Of a stretch of DNA of 64,000 bases, positions 53,793 to 63,441 are shown piece by piece; the stretch's first letter is position 1, and each line of letters begins with the position of its first letter. The position numbers were made by a program, and so were the translations under genes. The notes beneath the pieces were generated by a model. It made no database searches. It worked only from the letters and a program-made list of their open reading frames with translations, and was not told where the DNA came from. Source of the DNA: Leifsonia sp. CL147 (lineage in GTDB: Bacteria > Actinomycetota > Actinomycetes > Actinomycetales > Microbacteriaceae); the NCBI RefSeq assembly GCF_900114565.1, contig NZ_FOTM01000002.1:155276-219275 (forward strand), given 5' to 3'.

Positions 53793-54101
53793 TCAGTGCG
53801 ACTCGTGCTCCCGTCGCGCGGCGATGAAGTCGGCGACCGAGTACGCGCGCGAGCGGTCGGGCAGCATGTCCGTTCCGTACAGCCCGGCCATCAGCTCGCC
53901 CGGGTCCTTGTCGAGCGCCGTTGCGATGCGGACGATGGTGTGGAGCTCCGAGTTGGCCTCGCCGCGCTCCACGCGCCCGTAGTTGGTCACGTGCATGTCG
54001 GCCAGGTTGGCGATGTCCTCCTGGCTCATGCCGAGGGCGATGCGCGCCTCGCGAACCCGCTGTCCGAGGAGTTCGGCGGCACGAGAGCGAGAAGTAGGCA
54101 C
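53793..54101 (-). CDS. small XRE-family DNA-binding regulator
   Basis: A 102-residue protein from GTG 54101. A helix-turn-helix of Cro/XRE type spans about residues 13-70 (VREARIALGMSQEDIANLAD, then VTNYGRVERGEANSELHTI). No ligand domain is present; the C-terminal 30 residues are short and charged. It lies downstream of coaA on the same strand (81-nt gap) and converges with glmM. The palindrome at its start codon suggests autoregulation. Targets are unknown. Confidence 0.83.
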   Translation of the reverse strand: MPTSRSRAAELLGQRVREARIALGMSQEDIANLADMHVTNYGRVERGEANSELHTIVRIATALDKDPGELMAGLYGTDMLPDRSRAYSVADFIAARREHESH

Positions 54102-54114
54102 GCCTCATGCCTAC
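54094..54114 (-). promoter_or_regulatory. palindrome across the XRE gene start codon
   Basis: GTAGGCA (54094-54100) and TGCCTAC (54108-54114) are perfect inverted repeats with a 7-bp centre that includes the start codon. It is the right size for an XRE dimer operator. Confidence 0.45.
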
Positions 54115-54182
54115 GCGACGCGCTCATCGCTGGCCAGAGCTTGACAACCTCCACTACTTGAGCGTCTGGCTTAAAAGCCCTC

Positions 54183-55121
54183 TCACAGCTTGCGCAGCAG
54201 CACCGAGCTGACCGCGTGATCCACGTCCTTGCGCAGCACCAGCTTCGCTCGCGAACGGGTCGGCCGGATGTTCTGGAGCAGGTTCGGCTCGTTGATCGCG
54301 GTCCAGATGGAGGCGGCCCGCGCCCGCGCCTCCTCCTCGGTCAGCTGCGCATACCGGTGGAAGTACGATTTCGGATTCGCGAAGGCTCCGCGCTGCAGCT
54401 TCAGGAACCGCTCCTCGTACCAGTGCGCGATGTCGCGCGTGCGCGCATCCACGTAGACGCTGAAGTCGAACAGGTCGCTGACCGCCAGCCGGTTTCCGCC
54501 GCCCGCCGGCTGCAGGACGTTCAGACCCTCCACGATGAGGACGTCGGGGCGCCGCACCACGATCTCGGCATCCGGGACGATGTCGTAGCTCAGGTGCGAG
54601 TAGAAGGGAGCCCGGACCTCCGCGGCGCCGCTCTTCACGGCGGTGACGAAGCGCAGCAGCGCCTTGCGGTCGTAGGACTCGGGGAAGCCTTTGCGCTCCA
54701 TCAGGCCCTGGCGCTCCAACTCGGCGTTCGGCAGCAGGAAGCCGTCGGTCGTGACCAGTTCGACCCGGGGGGTGTCGTCCCAGCGCGACAGCAGCTCGCG
54801 GAGCAGGCGCGCGATGGTCGACTTGCCCACGGCCACGGATCCCGCGACGCCGATGACGAACGGGGTGCTGGCCGCGCGTTCGCCGAGGAACTCGTTCGTC
54901 ACGCGGTGGAGCTGCTTGGTGCCGCCGACGTACAGGTTGAGCAGCCGGCTGAGCGGCAGATAGACCTCTTCGACCTCGCGCATGTCGAGCGGATCGCCCA
55001 GGCCGCGCAGCTGCACGACCTCGGTCTCCTGCAGCGGCAGGCGCGTGTTCTGCGCGAGCTCCGCCCAGTCGCTCCTGCTCAGCTCGACGAAGGGGGAGGA
55101 GTCGCCGCCGTTCTCAGCCAT
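54183..55121 (-). CDS. coaA: pantothenate kinase, type I
   Basis: A 312-residue CoaA, first step of coenzyme A synthesis. The P-loop is [11 protein letters not shown] (91-101), followed by [20 protein letters not shown] and [15 protein letters not shown], the type I pattern. The gene is divergent from glmS, with 66 nt between start codons. A TAGACT box lies 9 nt ahead of its ATG. Confidence 0.97.
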   Translation of the reverse strand: MAENGGDSSPFVELSRSDWAELAQNTRLPLQETEVVQLRGLGDPLDMREVEEVYLPLSRLLNLYVGGTKQLHRVTNEFLGERAASTPFVIGVAGSVAVGKSTIARLLRELLSRWDDTPRVELVTTDGFLLPNAELERQGLMERKGFPESYDRKALLRFVTAVKSGAAEVRAPFYSHLSYDIVPDAEIVVRRPDVLIVEGLNVLQPAGGGNRLAVSDLFDFSVYVDARTRDIAHWYEERFLKLQRGAFANPKSYFHRYAQLTEEEARARAASIWTAINEPNLLQNIRPTRSRAKLVLRKDVDHAVSSVLLRKL

Positions 55122-55130
55122 AGGCCCCCA

Positions 55131-55136
55131 AGTCTA
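55131..55136 (-). promoter_or_regulatory. -10 box TAGACT upstream of coaA
   Basis: TAGACT on the minus strand, 9 nt before the coaA ATG, so transcription would start within about two nucleotides of it. Confidence 0.42.
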
Positions 55137-55174
55137 GGGGGGAGCATTCAGCGGGTCCTCACTCCGGCCCACGA

Positions 55175-55180
55175 TAGACT
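55175..55180 (+). promoter_or_regulatory. -10 box TAGACT, leaderless glmS
   Basis: TAGACT, 7 nt, then ATG 55188, without a Shine-Dalgarno. No clear -35 is present. Confidence 0.55.
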
Positions 55181-55187
55181 CGGGTGC

Positions 55188-57038
55188 ATGTGTGGAATCG
55201 TGGGGTACGTCGGTACCGACAAGAGCCTCGAGGTGCTGATGGGCGGGCTGAAGCGCCTGGAGTATCGCGGGTACGACTCGGCCGGCATCGCCGTCATCGG
55301 CCCGGACGGAGCCCTCGGCACCGCTAAGAAGGCGGGCAAGCTGTCCGTGCTGAGCGACGAGCTGCAGGAGCACCCCATCCCGAACGGCCAGACGGGCATC
55401 GGCCACACGCGCTGGGCGACCCACGGCGGCCCGACCGACGTCAACGCGCACCCGCACCTGGGCGACGACGGCCGCCTCGCCGTGATCCACAACGGCATCA
55501 TCGAGAACTTCTCCACGTTGAAGGACGAGCTGCTCGCCGACGGCTTCGCGTTCGAGTCCGAGACCGACACCGAGGTCGCCGCCGTCCTGCTCGGCCGCGA
55601 GTACCGCCGCACGGGCGACCTGCCGGAGGCGTTCCAGGCGGTCGTCTCACGCCTCGAGGGCGCGTTCACGCTGCTCGCGATGCACCAGGACCAGCCGCAC
55701 GTCGTCGTCGGCGCGCGCCGCAACTCCCCGCTCGTCATCGGGCTGGGCGACGGCGAGAACTTCCTCGGCTCCGACGTCGCGGCGTTCGTGGAGCACACCC
55801 GCCGGGCGATGGCGATCGGCCAGGACCAGATCGTCACCATCACGCCGGACAACGTCACGGTCACCGACTTCGCCGGTGCGCCGGTCGAGGTCGAGCCGTT
55901 CGAGGTGGCGTGGGATGCCTCGGCCGCCGAGAAGGGCGGCTGGTCGTCCTTCATGGCCAAGGAGATCTCCGAAGAGCCGGATGCCGTCGCCAACACCCTG
56001 CGCGGCCGCATCGTGGACGACGCCGTCCACATCCCGGAGCTGGATGCGCTGGGCGACGAGTACTTCGCCGGCATCGACCGCATCACGATCATCGCCTGCG
56101 GCACCGCCGCGTATGCGGGCATCGTCGGCAGCTACGCGATCGAGAAGTGGGCCCGCGTCCCGGTGAACGTCGAGCTCAGCCACGAGTTCCGCTACCGCGA
56201 GCCGGTGCTGTCGGAGGGCACGCTCGTCATCTCGATCAGCCAGTCCGGCGAGACGATGGACACGCTGATGGCGGTCAAGTACGCCCGCGAGGCCGGCGCG
56301 AAGGCGATCTCGGTCTGCAACACGCAGGGTGCGACCATTCCGCGCGAGTCGGATGCAGCCCTCTACACGCATGCCGGACCGGAGGTCGCGGTCGCGTCGA
56401 CCAAGGCGTTCGTCGCGCAGATCACGGCGCTGTACCTGTTCGGCCTGCACCTGGCGCGGATCCGCGGCACCATCGACGGCTCCCGGCAGCGCGACGCGAT
56501 CGCCGAGCTGCTCGCGGTGCCCGGCAAGATCTCGACCGTGCTGGAGTCGCACGGCGAGATCGCCCAGCTGGCCAAGTGGATGTCGGATACCCGCTCTGTG
56601 CTCTTCCTCGGCCGCCACGTCGGCTACCCGATCGCGCTGGAGGGTGCGCTCAAGCTCAAGGAGCTCGCGTACATCCACGCGGAGGGCTTCGCGGCCGGTG
56701 AGCTCAAGCACGGTCCGATCGCGCTGATCGAGCCCGGTCAGCCGGTCTTCGTGGTGGTGCCGAGCCCCCGGTGGTCGGACGAGCTGCACAAGAAGGTCGT
56801 CTCGAACATCCAGGAGATCCGCGCGCGGGGAGCCCGCGTCATCGCGATCGCCGAGGCCGGGGACGCGGCTGTGCTGCCGTTCGCCGACGAGGTCATCCGC
56901 ATCCCGCTCGCCGCACCGCTCTTCGAGCCGCTGCTGGCCGTCGTCCCGCTGCAGATCTTCGCGATGGAGCTCTCGGCGGCGAAGGGCCTGGACGTGGACC
57001 AGCCGCGCAACCTGGCCAAGTCCGTCACCGTGGAGTGA
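55188..57038 (+). CDS. glmS: glutamine-fructose-6-phosphate aminotransferase
   Basis: A 616-residue GlmS, which makes glucosamine-6-phosphate. The N-terminal glutaminase has Cys2 as nucleophile (MCGIVGYVGT), and the C-terminal half has two SIS isomerase domains (ISQSGETMDTLMAVKYA; then FLGRHVGYPIALEGALKLKE), ending LDVDQPRNLAKSVTVE. No glmS ribozyme is expected or seen, as the leader is absent. It opens a seven-gene run, 4 nt ahead of acpS. Confidence 0.98.
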   Translation: MCGIVGYVGTDKSLEVLMGGLKRLEYRGYDSAGIAVIGPDGALGTAKKAGKLSVLSDELQEHPIPNGQTGIGHTRWATHGGPTDVNAHPHLGDDGRLAVIHNGIIENFSTLKDELLADGFAFESETDTEVAAVLLGREYRRTGDLPEAFQAVVSRLEGAFTLLAMHQDQPHVVVGARRNSPLVIGLGDGENFLGSDVAAFVEHTRRAMAIGQDQIVTITPDNVTVTDFAGAPVEVEPFEVAWDASAAEKGGWSSFMAKEISEEPDAVANTLRGRIVDDAVHIPELDALGDEYFAGIDRITIIACGTAAYAGIVGSYAIEKWARVPVNVELSHEFRYREPVLSEGTLVISISQSGETMDTLMAVKYAREAGAKAISVCNTQGATIPRESDAALYTHAGPEVAVASTKAFVAQITALYLFGLHLARIRGTIDGSRQRDAIAELLAVPGKISTVLESHGEIAQLAKWMSDTRSVLFLGRHVGYPIALEGALKLKELAYIHAEGFAAGELKHGPIALIEPGQPVFVVVPSPRWSDELHKKVVSNIQEIRARGARVIAIAEAGDAAVLPFADEVIRIPLAAPLFEPLLAVVPLQIFAMELSAAKGLDVDQPRNLAKSVTVE

Positions 57039-57042
57039 GGCC

Positions 57043-57399
57043 GTGATCGCCGGCATCGGAGTCGATGTGGTCGATCTCGCGCGCTTCGAGCGGTCGATCG
57101 CGCGCACGCCGAAGCTGCGCGAACGGCTCTTCACCGAGGCGGAGCAGCCGCTGCCCGTGCACTCCCTCGCGGCGCGGTTCGCCGCGAAGGAGGCGCTGAT
57201 CAAGGCGCTCGGCGGTTCGGAGGGCGTGCGCTGGCACGACCTGGAGATCGTCCCGGACGCGGAGAGGAACCCCGGTTTCGTGCTGCACAATGTCGTCGAG
57301 GCGCAGGTGCGTGAGCGGGGTATCGTCCGCATCCACGTGTCGATGTCGCACGATGCCGGAGTCGCGACGGCATTCGTCGTGACGGAGACCGCGCCGTGA
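57043..57399 (+). CDS. acpS: holo-[acyl-carrier-protein] synthase
   Basis: A 118-residue AcpS that adds phosphopantetheine to ACP. IAGIGVDVVDLARFE and FAAKEALIKALGG carry the metal and CoA ligands. GTG 57043 follows glmS by 4 nt, and the stop overlaps the alr GTG (GTGA). Confidence 0.96.
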   Translation: MIAGIGVDVVDLARFERSIARTPKLRERLFTEAEQPLPVHSLAARFAAKEALIKALGGSEGVRWHDLEIVPDAERNPGFVLHNVVEAQVRERGIVRIHVSMSHDAGVATAFVVTETAP

Positions 57400-58556
57400 C
57401 CGCCTTCCGCGAGCGGGTGGTCGATCTGGATGCGGTGACCGCGAACGTCGTCCGCTTGCGCGAGCTGGTCGGCACGCCGCACGTCATGGTGGTCGTCAAG
57501 GCCGACGCGTACGGGCATGGTGCGGTGGAGTGCGCGCGGGCGGCGCTCGCCGGAGGCGCCGACTGGCTCGGTGTTGCGGACATCGCCGAAGGGCTCGCAC
57601 TCCGGGAGGCCGGGATCGCAGCGCCGGTCCTCGCCTGGCTGCACGATCCCGGCGAGGACTTCGCCGCGGCGGTCCGTGCCGGTCTCGACCTGGGCATCTC
57701 GTCGCGTGCGCAACTGGAGGCGGCGGCATCAGCGGCGGACGGCGAGCGGCCGGTCTTCCTCCAGCTGAAAGTGGAGACGGGACTGAGCCGCAACGGCATC
57801 GCCGAGTCGGACTGGGAGGCGGTGTTCGCCCGGGCACGGGAGCTGGAGACCGCCGGCCGCGTCGTCGTCCGCGGCATCTTCTCCCACGTGTCGAACGCCT
57901 CGCCGGAAGACGACCGTGCTGCGGTGGCCGTCTTCGAGCGGGCGCTCGAGCGCGCGCGAAGCGCCGGGCTCACGCCAGAGCTGCGGCACCTGGCGGCGAG
58001 CGCGGCCGCGCTCTCGCTTCCGGAGGCGCGGTACGACCTGGTGCGGCTGGGCATCGCCGCGTACGGGTTGTCGCCGTTCGGCCGGTCGGCGGCTTCCGCG
58101 GCTTCCGCGGCTTCCGCGGCTCCGGCGGCTTCCGCCGCTGAGCTGGGGCTGCGTCCCGCGATGACGCTGCGTGGCCGCGTCGCCGCAGTGCGGCGCGTGC
58201 CCGCCGGCACAGGCGTCTCCTACGACTACACGTACCGCACCGAGAAGGAGACGACGCTGGTCCTCGTCCCGCTCGGCTATGCGGAGGGCATCCCGCGTCA
58301 TGCCTCCAACGCGGCGCCGGTCTCGATCGGCGGGCGGACCTTCCGCGTGAGCGGCCGCGTGGCCATGGACCAGTTCGTGGTCGACGTCGGTGACCTCGAG
58401 GTGGCCGTGGGCGACGAGGTCGTGCTGTTCGGCGACCCCGCGACCGGTGTCCCGAGTGCGGACGACTGGGCCGAGGCGGCCGGAACCATCAACTACGAAA
58501 TCGTGACGCGGCTCGGCGGCCGGCTCGAACGGACCTTCGTCGGGGGAGGCCGGTGA
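57396..58556 (+). CDS. alr: alanine racemase
   Basis: A 386-residue PLP enzyme that supplies D-alanine for the cell wall. PLP lysine K35 is in VVVKADAYGHG; the opposite catalytic tyrosine is in GVSYDYTYRTE. Between the barrel and the C-terminal domain there is an unusual Ala/Ser insertion (about residues 230-248), encoded by five 9-bp repeats. GTG 57396 overlaps acpS, and the stop overlaps tsaE. Confidence 0.97.
   Translation: MTAFRERVVDLDAVTANVVRLRELVGTPHVMVVVKADAYGHGAVECARAALAGGADWLGVADIAEGLALREAGIAAPVLAWLHDPGEDFAAAVRAGLDLGISSRAQLEAAASAADGERPVFLQLKVETGLSRNGIAESDWEAVFARARELETAGRVVVRGIFSHVSNASPEDDRAAVAVFERALERARSAGLTPELRHLAASAAALSLPEARYDLVRLGIAAYGLSPFGRSAASAASAASAAPAASAAELGLRPAMTLRGRVAAVRRVPAGTGVSYDYTYRTEKETTLVLVPLGYAEGIPRHASNAAPVSIGGRTFRVSGRVAMDQFVVDVGDLEVAVGDEVVLFGDPATGVPSADDWAEAAGTINYEIVTRLGGRLERTFVGGGR
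58089..58139 (+). repeat. in-frame 9-bp repeats inside alr
   Basis: Unit GCGGCTTCC (Ala-Ala-Ser), five copies, one of them altered to GCGGCTCCG. They encode the Ala/Ser stretch of the racemase. Confidence 0.75.
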
Positions 58557-59179
58557 TGGATGCGCCGGGTACGCACGGCGGACCGGCTGCGCCGGGTGCG
58601 CTGCCGCTTCCGTTCATCCGCCGCGTCGCCACGGCCGCCGGCATGCACGCCCTCGGCCGGGAGCTGGCGTCGGTCCTGCGCGCGGGCGACCTCGTCGTCC
58701 TCTCGGGTCCGCTCGGTGCGGGGAAGACGACGCTGACCCGCGGGATCGGCGAGGGCCTGGACGTGCGCGGCCCGGTGACGAGCCCGACGTTCGTGCTGGC
58801 GCGGACGCATCCCGGCCTCTCCGGCGGCGCGCCTCTGGTGCACGTGGACGCGTACCGGCTCTCGAGTGCGCTCGAGCTCGACGACCTCGACATCGACTTC
58901 GCCCGCTCGGTCGTCGTGGTCGAGTGGGGCAGCGGGATGCTCGAGGGCGTCGCCGAGTCGTGGCTCGAAGTCGAGATCGAACGGCCGACCGGCGCTGAGC
59001 AGCGGGTGGCTGAGGCCGGCGGTCGCGGCTCCGGCCAGCCCGTCGACCGCGCCGGCCTCGACGAGCTCGCCGAGTCCGATGAGCTCGACGACCTGGATGA
59101 GCCGCGCACCGTCCGGATCACCGGCTTCGGGCCGCGGTGGGCGGCCTCGCCGGGTCCGGCCTCCGTCGATCCCGCTTAG
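58556..59179 (+). CDS. tsaE: tRNA t6A biosynthesis ATPase TsaE
   Basis: A 207-residue TsaE. The Walker A loop is SGPLGAGKTTLTRGIGEGL, followed by SPTFVLARTHPG and VHVDAYRLSS. It powers the TsaB-TsaD complex that puts t6A on tRNA. ATG 58556 (overlapping the alr stop as TGATG) is favoured, with GGGGGAGG 7 nt upstream; GTG 58553 is possible. The C-terminal ~55 residues (acidic, LDELAESDELDD) extend beyond the ATPase. Confidence 0.94.
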   Translation: MDAPGTHGGPAAPGALPLPFIRRVATAAGMHALGRELASVLRAGDLVVLSGPLGAGKTTLTRGIGEGLDVRGPVTSPTFVLARTHPGLSGGAPLVHVDAYRLSSALELDDLDIDFARSVVVVEWGSGMLEGVAESWLEVEIERPTGAEQRVAEAGGRGSGQPVDRAGLDELAESDELDDLDEPRTVRITGFGPRWAASPGPASVDPA

Positions 59180-59182
59180 GCT
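59177..59182 (+). promoter_or_regulatory. possible -10 box TAGGCT before tsaB
   Basis: TAGGCT is 6 nt before ATG 59189 and includes the tsaE stop codon TAG. It may provide an internal leaderless promoter; chance is not excluded. Confidence 0.35.
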
Positions 59183-59188
59183 GGAAGC

Positions 59189-59809
59189 ATGCTCCTCGCC
59201 ATCGACACGTCCGCCGGCACCAGCGTGGCGGTCGTCGACCGGGAGGCCGGCGTCCTCTGCGAGCTCATCGAGACCGACACGATGCGCCACGCCGAAGTGA
59301 TCGGGTCCCTGATTGAGGAGGCACTGACGGTCGCCGGGGTCGACGTGCGCGCACTCTCCGGTGTGGTCGCGGGGATGGGACCGGGCCCGTTCACCGGTCT
59401 CCGCGTCGGCATCGCCGCCGCGAAGGCGTTCGCCTTCGGCGCGGGCAAGCCGCTCGTGCCGGTCGTCAGCCACGACGCCGTCGCCTCCGAGAGGTACGCC
59501 GCAGGCGTCACCGGTCCGCTGCTGGTGGTGACCGACGCCCGCCGGCGCGAGCGCTACTGGACCGCCTACTCGGGCACGGACGCGTTCGGGCTGCCCGTGC
59601 GTCTCAACGGACCGGGGCTCGGGAAGCCCGGCGAACTCCCGCATCCCGAGATCCCGCGCTTCGAGGCGGCGGTGGTTCCGGCCGGCCGGCTCGGGATGCT
59701 GGCCGAGCTCCGGTACGCCAACGGACTGCCCATGGATGCGGACGACGCCCTCTATCTGCGCTCGCCGGATGTGACGCTGTCGGCCGGACCCAAGCGGGTG
59801 ACGGCATGA
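59189..59809 (+). CDS. tsaB: tRNA t6A biosynthesis protein TsaB
   Basis: A 206-residue TsaB, ASKHA fold with [16 protein letters not shown] and [18 protein letters not shown]. It is the non-catalytic partner of TsaD. The stop overlaps rimI (ATGA). Confidence 0.96.
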   Translation: MLLAIDTSAGTSVAVVDREAGVLCELIETDTMRHAEVIGSLIEEALTVAGVDVRALSGVVAGMGPGPFTGLRVGIAAAKAFAFGAGKPLVPVVSHDAVASERYAAGVTGPLLVVTDARRRERYWTAYSGTDAFGLPVRLNGPGLGKPGELPHPEIPRFEAAVVPAGRLGMLAELRYANGLPMDADDALYLRSPDVTLSAGPKRVTA

Positions 59810-60318
59810 GCGCATCCGGTCACCCGGAGTACCGGCTTCGGCGCGCGGTGGTCGAGGACGTGCCGGCCATCATGGAACTGGAGCGAACGACCTTCGTCAC
59901 CGACGCGTGGTCCGAGCGCTCGATGCGATCGGAGGTGACCGGCGAGCACGGGTACTACCTCGTCGCCTTCGAGCCGTCGGCACCCGAGCGGATCGACGGC
60001 TACGCCGGCCTGCTCGCACCGCGCGGCGGAGGCGAGGGCGACATCCAGACCATCGCGGTGGCTCCGCATGCGCGCCGACGCGGCGTCGGGCGGACGCTCA
60101 TGCTGGCTCTGCTCGCCGAGGCGCGGGACCGCGGAGCGCGCGAGGTGTTCCTCGAGGTCCGCGCCGACAATCCCGGAGCCCAGGCGCTGTATCGGGAGCT
60201 CGGCTTCGAGGAGATCGGCGTGCGCCCGAAGTACTACGAGCCCGACGGCGTGGATGCGGTCGTCATGCGTCTCGGCGACCCGGCCACAGCCATCCCCACT
60301 CCGGAGACGACCGCATGA
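59806..60318 (+). CDS. rimI: ribosomal protein S18-alanine N-acetyltransferase RimI
   Basis: A 170-residue GNAT with the coenzyme loop [16 protein letters not shown] and the [18 protein letters not shown] end. It lies between tsaB and tsaD, its usual place, overlapping both by 4 nt. It acetylates the N-terminus of S18 in enteric bacteria; broader targets are possible. Confidence 0.92.
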   Translation: MSASGHPEYRLRRAVVEDVPAIMELERTTFVTDAWSERSMRSEVTGEHGYYLVAFEPSAPERIDGYAGLLAPRGGGEGDIQTIAVAPHARRRGVGRTLMLALLAEARDRGAREVFLEVRADNPGAQALYRELGFEEIGVRPKYYEPDGVDAVVMRLGDPATAIPTPETTA

Positions 60319-61400
60319 CCCACCCCGCTACGACGGTCGACGCGCCCCTGGTGCTCGGGATCGAGACCTCCTGCGACGAGACCGGCATCGGCATCGTCCG
60401 CGGCACGACCCTGCTCGCCAACACGATCGCCTCCTCGATGGAGGAGCACGCCCGGTACGGCGGCGTCGTCCCGGAGGTCGCGGCGCGAGCGCATCTGGAA
60501 GCGCTCGAACCGACGCTGCGGACGGCGGTGGCGGACGCCGGCATCGAGCTGGCGGACGTGGATGCGATTGCGGTCACCAGCGGACCCGGTCTCTCCGGAG
60601 CGCTCATGGTCGGCGTCGGTGCGGCGAAGGCGCTCGCGGTGTCGCTGGGCAAGCCGCTCTACGCGGTGAACCACCTCGTCGGGCATGTCGGCGCCGACCT
60701 GCTGGACGCGGCCGGCGGCCCCGGGCATCCCGTCGAACTGCCCACGATCGCGCTCCTGGTGTCCGGCGGTCACACCTCGCTGCTGCTCGTGCGCGACCTC
60801 GTCTCGGATGTCCGCCTGCTCGGCGAGACCATCGACGACGCAGCGGGGGAGGCGTTCGACAAGGTCGCGCGGGTGCTCGGCCTGCCCTATCCCGGGGGTC
60901 CGCAGATCGATCGGGTGGCGGCGGACGGCGACCCTCGCGCCATCCGCTTCCCCCGCGGGCTGACCCGGCCGAAAGACCTCGAGCAGCACCGCTACGACTT
61001 CTCCTTCTCCGGCCTCAAGACGGCGGTCGCCCGATGGGTGGAACAGCGGCAGGACGCCGGCGAGGAGGTGCCGACGGCGGATGTCGCCGCCTCCTTCCGC
61101 GAAGCGGTCGCCGACGTCCTCATCACGAAGGCGCTGGCCGCCTGCCGCGACCACGGCGTGCCCCGGCTGCTGCTGGGAGGCGGGGTGGTCGCCAACGCGC
61201 GGGTCCGGCAGCTCGCCGTCGCGCGCGCGGCAGAGGCGGGCGTGGCTCTGCGCATCCCCGCTCTCTCGCTGTGCACCGACAACGGGGCGATGATCGCCGC
61301 GCTGGGCGCGCAGCTCATCCTGGCCGGGCACGGACCCAGCGAGCTGACCTTCTCGGCGGATTCGACCCTCCCCGTCACGGCGATTCAGGTCACCGGCTGA
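60315..61400 (+). CDS. tsaD: tRNA N6-threonylcarbamoyltransferase TsaD
   Basis: A 361-residue catalytic subunit of t6A synthesis. [16 protein letters not shown] opens the ASKHA fold; H120 and H124 (NHLVGH) bind the metal; [12 protein letters not shown] and [15 protein letters not shown] are further nucleotide/metal loops. ATG overlaps the rimI stop. It ends the seven-gene run. Confidence 0.97.
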   Translation: MTHPATTVDAPLVLGIETSCDETGIGIVRGTTLLANTIASSMEEHARYGGVVPEVAARAHLEALEPTLRTAVADAGIELADVDAIAVTSGPGLSGALMVGVGAAKALAVSLGKPLYAVNHLVGHVGADLLDAAGGPGHPVELPTIALLVSGGHTSLLLVRDLVSDVRLLGETIDDAAGEAFDKVARVLGLPYPGGPQIDRVAADGDPRAIRFPRGLTRPKDLEQHRYDFSFSGLKTAVARWVEQRQDAGEEVPTADVAASFREAVADVLITKALAACRDHGVPRLLLGGGVVANARVRQLAVARAAEAGVALRIPALSLCTDNGAMIAALGAQLILAGHGPSELTFSADSTLPVTAIQVTG

Positions 61401-61409
61401 GACGCTGCG

Positions 61410-61439
61410 TTGACACCCCCGCCGGGTGACTGCCACGAT
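61410..61439 (+). promoter_or_regulatory. candidate promoter of the DUF4190-like gene
   Basis: TTGACA (61410-61415), 18 nt, CACGAT (61434-61439). The -35 is perfect and the -10 weak. Confidence 0.45.
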
Positions 61440-61523
61440 GGAGGCGATACAGCGTTCTCTCAGGAAGTCTCTTCCTGCGGGAGCCGCCGACCACCAGCTT
61501 CCAGCATGAAGGAGATGGGTCCC

Positions 61524-62141
61524 ATGACCGATCCGAACGCTCCCACCGACCCGGTGGACCCCAACGCAGAGAACGGCTCGGTCCCACCGCCTCCTCCCGT
61601 GCCGCCGGCGGGCGACACCGGCGCTGTTCCTCCGCCCGCGCCGGACTACGGCCAGCAGCCGCCCGCGCCCGACTACGGCCAGCAGCCGCCGGCGCCGGGA
61701 TACGGCCAGCAGCCGCCCGCGCCGGGATACGGCCAGCCCTACCAGCAGCCGTACGGGCAGCAGCCGGGCCAGCCCTATGGCCAGCAGCCGTACGGTCAGC
61801 AGCCGGGCCAGCCCTACGGGCAGCCCGCCTACGGCCAGCCCGTGCCGGGCTACCAGCAGCCGTACGGGCAGCCGGCGGCCAAGTCGCCCATCCTGAGCAT
61901 CCTGTCCCTGGTCGGCGGCATCGTCGGCATCGTGATCAACCTCGCGTGGGGCATCGGCGTCCTCTTCGGAATCGCCGCCGTCGTGCTCGGGTTCATCGGA
62001 CGCAACAAGGAGCCGCAGGCTCGCGGCTTCTGGCTGACCGGAATCATCCTCGGATTCGTCGCGATCGTGATCGCGATCATCTACTGGATCTTCCTCGTGA
62101 TCATCTTCGCGAGCCTGGCGCACTACTCCTCGACGTACTGA
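61524..62141 (+). CDS. DUF4190-like membrane protein with Pro/Gln/Tyr repeats
   Basis: A 205-residue protein from ATG 61524 with AAGGAG 9 nt ahead. Residues 20-125 are a low-complexity cytoplasmic tail of repeats based on PDYGQQPPA and GQPYGQQ. Residues about 128-200 hold two hydrophobic helices typical of DUF4190 ([19 protein letters not shown] and a second near 170-195). Function unknown; similar tails are common on actinobacterial membrane proteins of division and wall regions. Confidence 0.82.
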   Translation: MTDPNAPTDPVDPNAENGSVPPPPPVPPAGDTGAVPPPAPDYGQQPPAPDYGQQPPAPGYGQQPPAPGYGQPYQQPYGQQPGQPYGQQPYGQQPGQPYGQPAYGQPVPGYQQPYGQPAAKSPILSILSLVGGIVGIVINLAWGIGVLFGIAAVVLGFIGRNKEPQARGFWLTGIILGFVAIVIAIIYWIFLVIIFASLAHYSSTY

Positions 62142-62174
62142 GCCTGACGGACTGACGCGGCTCGCCGGGCGGCC

Positions 62175-63362
62175 TCAGAGCCGTTCGGCGAGCAGCGCGG
62201 TGTGCCGCCCGGCGACCCTGGTGAGGATCAGGGTCGCCGGGCGATCGCCGTTCAGGGCCAGGCGCCGGCGCAGCACGGCCGGGTCGACATCCACGCCCCG
62301 CTTCTTGATCTCCAGCGTGCCGATGCCGCGCTGACGCAGCGCCCGCTTGAGCTCCTTCTCGGCGTACGAAAGCGCCTCCAGGATGCGGAATCCCGCAGCG
62401 AACGGCGTCTCGACCGGAGCGTCCGCCGTGATGTACGCGATCTGCTCGGACAGCATCCGGCCACCGATCCGGCGCGCGAGGTCGCCGATGAGCCGGGCCC
62501 GGATGACCGCGCCGTCGGGTTCGTACAGGTACTCGCCGAGCGGGCCGGTGTCCTCGTCCTCGCTGTCCGCATCAGCGACCAGCTCGTCGGTCTGGTCGCC
62601 GCGCAGCACGAGCGCCGCGCGCCGGATGCCCGGCCGGGCGAGCGCGCCGAACCAGAGCCCCAGCTCCACCACCTGACCGTCCGCCGACACCCACTGGGCC
62701 TCGGCGGTCGAGGGGATGAGGTCGCGGTCGAAGCCCGGCCCCAGCTTCAGGCCGATGGAGCGCCCGGTGGCGAGCTCGTACGCGAACCCGAGGGAGGGCG
62801 TGTAGTCGTCGGGGTCGGTGAGCCGTTCCGTCTGCGTGTGGCCCGGAGTGCGACGCGCGGGGTCGAGGAAGACGCCGTCGATCTCGCGCAGGTCGACATC
62901 CTCGGCGCGCTGGTTCTCGACCACGGCGCTCGGGAAGGGCGCCAGGTTGAAGGAGGCGATGGCCGCGGTCACCTCGTCGGCTTCGATCGCGGTGACCTCC
63001 AGCTCGAGGGCCGCGAACGCGAGCGCGTCGCCGCCGATGCCGCACCCGAGGTCGGCGACGCGGCGGATGCCCGCCGAGCGGAACCGTCCCGCGTGATGGG
63101 CCGCCACCGGGAGGCGCGTCGCCTGCTCGAGCCCCGCCTCGGTGAAGAGCATGCGCGAGGCGAAGTCGCCGAACTTGGACTCCGCCTTCCTGCGCAGCTT
63201 GGACTGGGTGAGCACGGCGGCGACCAGCGCGGGGGAGTGGCCCTGCTTGCGCAGGTCGGTGACGATGCGCAGCACATCCTGCTCGCTGCGATAGGGCGGC
63301 AGTGCGTCGAGCAGACGCAGACCCTCTGGACTCAGCAGGGCTACGAGCTCGGACCGTTCCAT
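62175..63362 (-). CDS. THUMP-like class I SAM-dependent methyltransferase
   Basis: A 395-residue protein from ATG 63362. An N-terminal helical region is followed by a Rossmann methyltransferase: motif I RVADLGCGIGGDALAF, motif II acidic residue in VTAIEADEV, and motif IV VFLDPARR. The C-terminal part (GIGTLEIKKRGVDVDPAVLR) is the THUMP-like domain of actinobacterial proteins of this class. Probable RNA target, not proved. TAGCGT 7 nt before the ATG argues for a leaderless start there rather than the upstream in-frame start at 63395. It converges with the DUF4190-like gene. Confidence 0.82.
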   Translation of the reverse strand: MERSELVALLSPEGLRLLDALPPYRSEQDVLRIVTDLRKQGHSPALVAAVLTQSKLRRKAESKFGDFASRMLFTEAGLEQATRLPVAAHHAGRFRSAGIRRVADLGCGIGGDALAFAALELEVTAIEADEVTAAIASFNLAPFPSAVVENQRAEDVDLREIDGVFLDPARRTPGHTQTERLTDPDDYTPSLGFAYELATGRSIGLKLGPGFDRDLIPSTAEAQWVSADGQVVELGLWFGALARPGIRRAALVLRGDQTDELVADADSEDEDTGPLGEYLYEPDGAVIRARLIGDLARRIGGRMLSEQIAYITADAPVETPFAAGFRILEALSYAEKELKRALRQRGIGTLEIKKRGVDVDPAVLRRRLALNGDRPATLILTRVAGRHTALLAERL

Positions 63363-63369
63363 GGGGTCA

Positions 63370-63375
63370 ACGCTA
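63370..63375 (-). promoter_or_regulatory. -10 box TAGCGT, leaderless methyltransferase gene
   Basis: On the minus strand TAGCGT is 7 nt before ATG 63362, with no Shine-Dalgarno. Confidence 0.5.
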
Positions 63376-63407
63376 CCCTGGCCGTTTCGCCCCACCTGGC
63401 ACTCACG

Positions 63408-63437
63408 TTGCGTGACTGCTAACTCTCCCCCTAGACT
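63408..63437 (+). promoter_or_regulatory. groES promoter
   Basis: TTGCGT (63408-63413) and TAGACT (63432-63437), 18 nt apart; transcription would begin inside the CIRCE element. Confidence 0.65.
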
Positions 63438-63441
63438 CGGG

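Noticed and set aside
54141..54146. TTGACA on the plus strand upstream of coaA end as promoter
   Set aside because: No -10 at suitable distance and no plus-strand gene follows.
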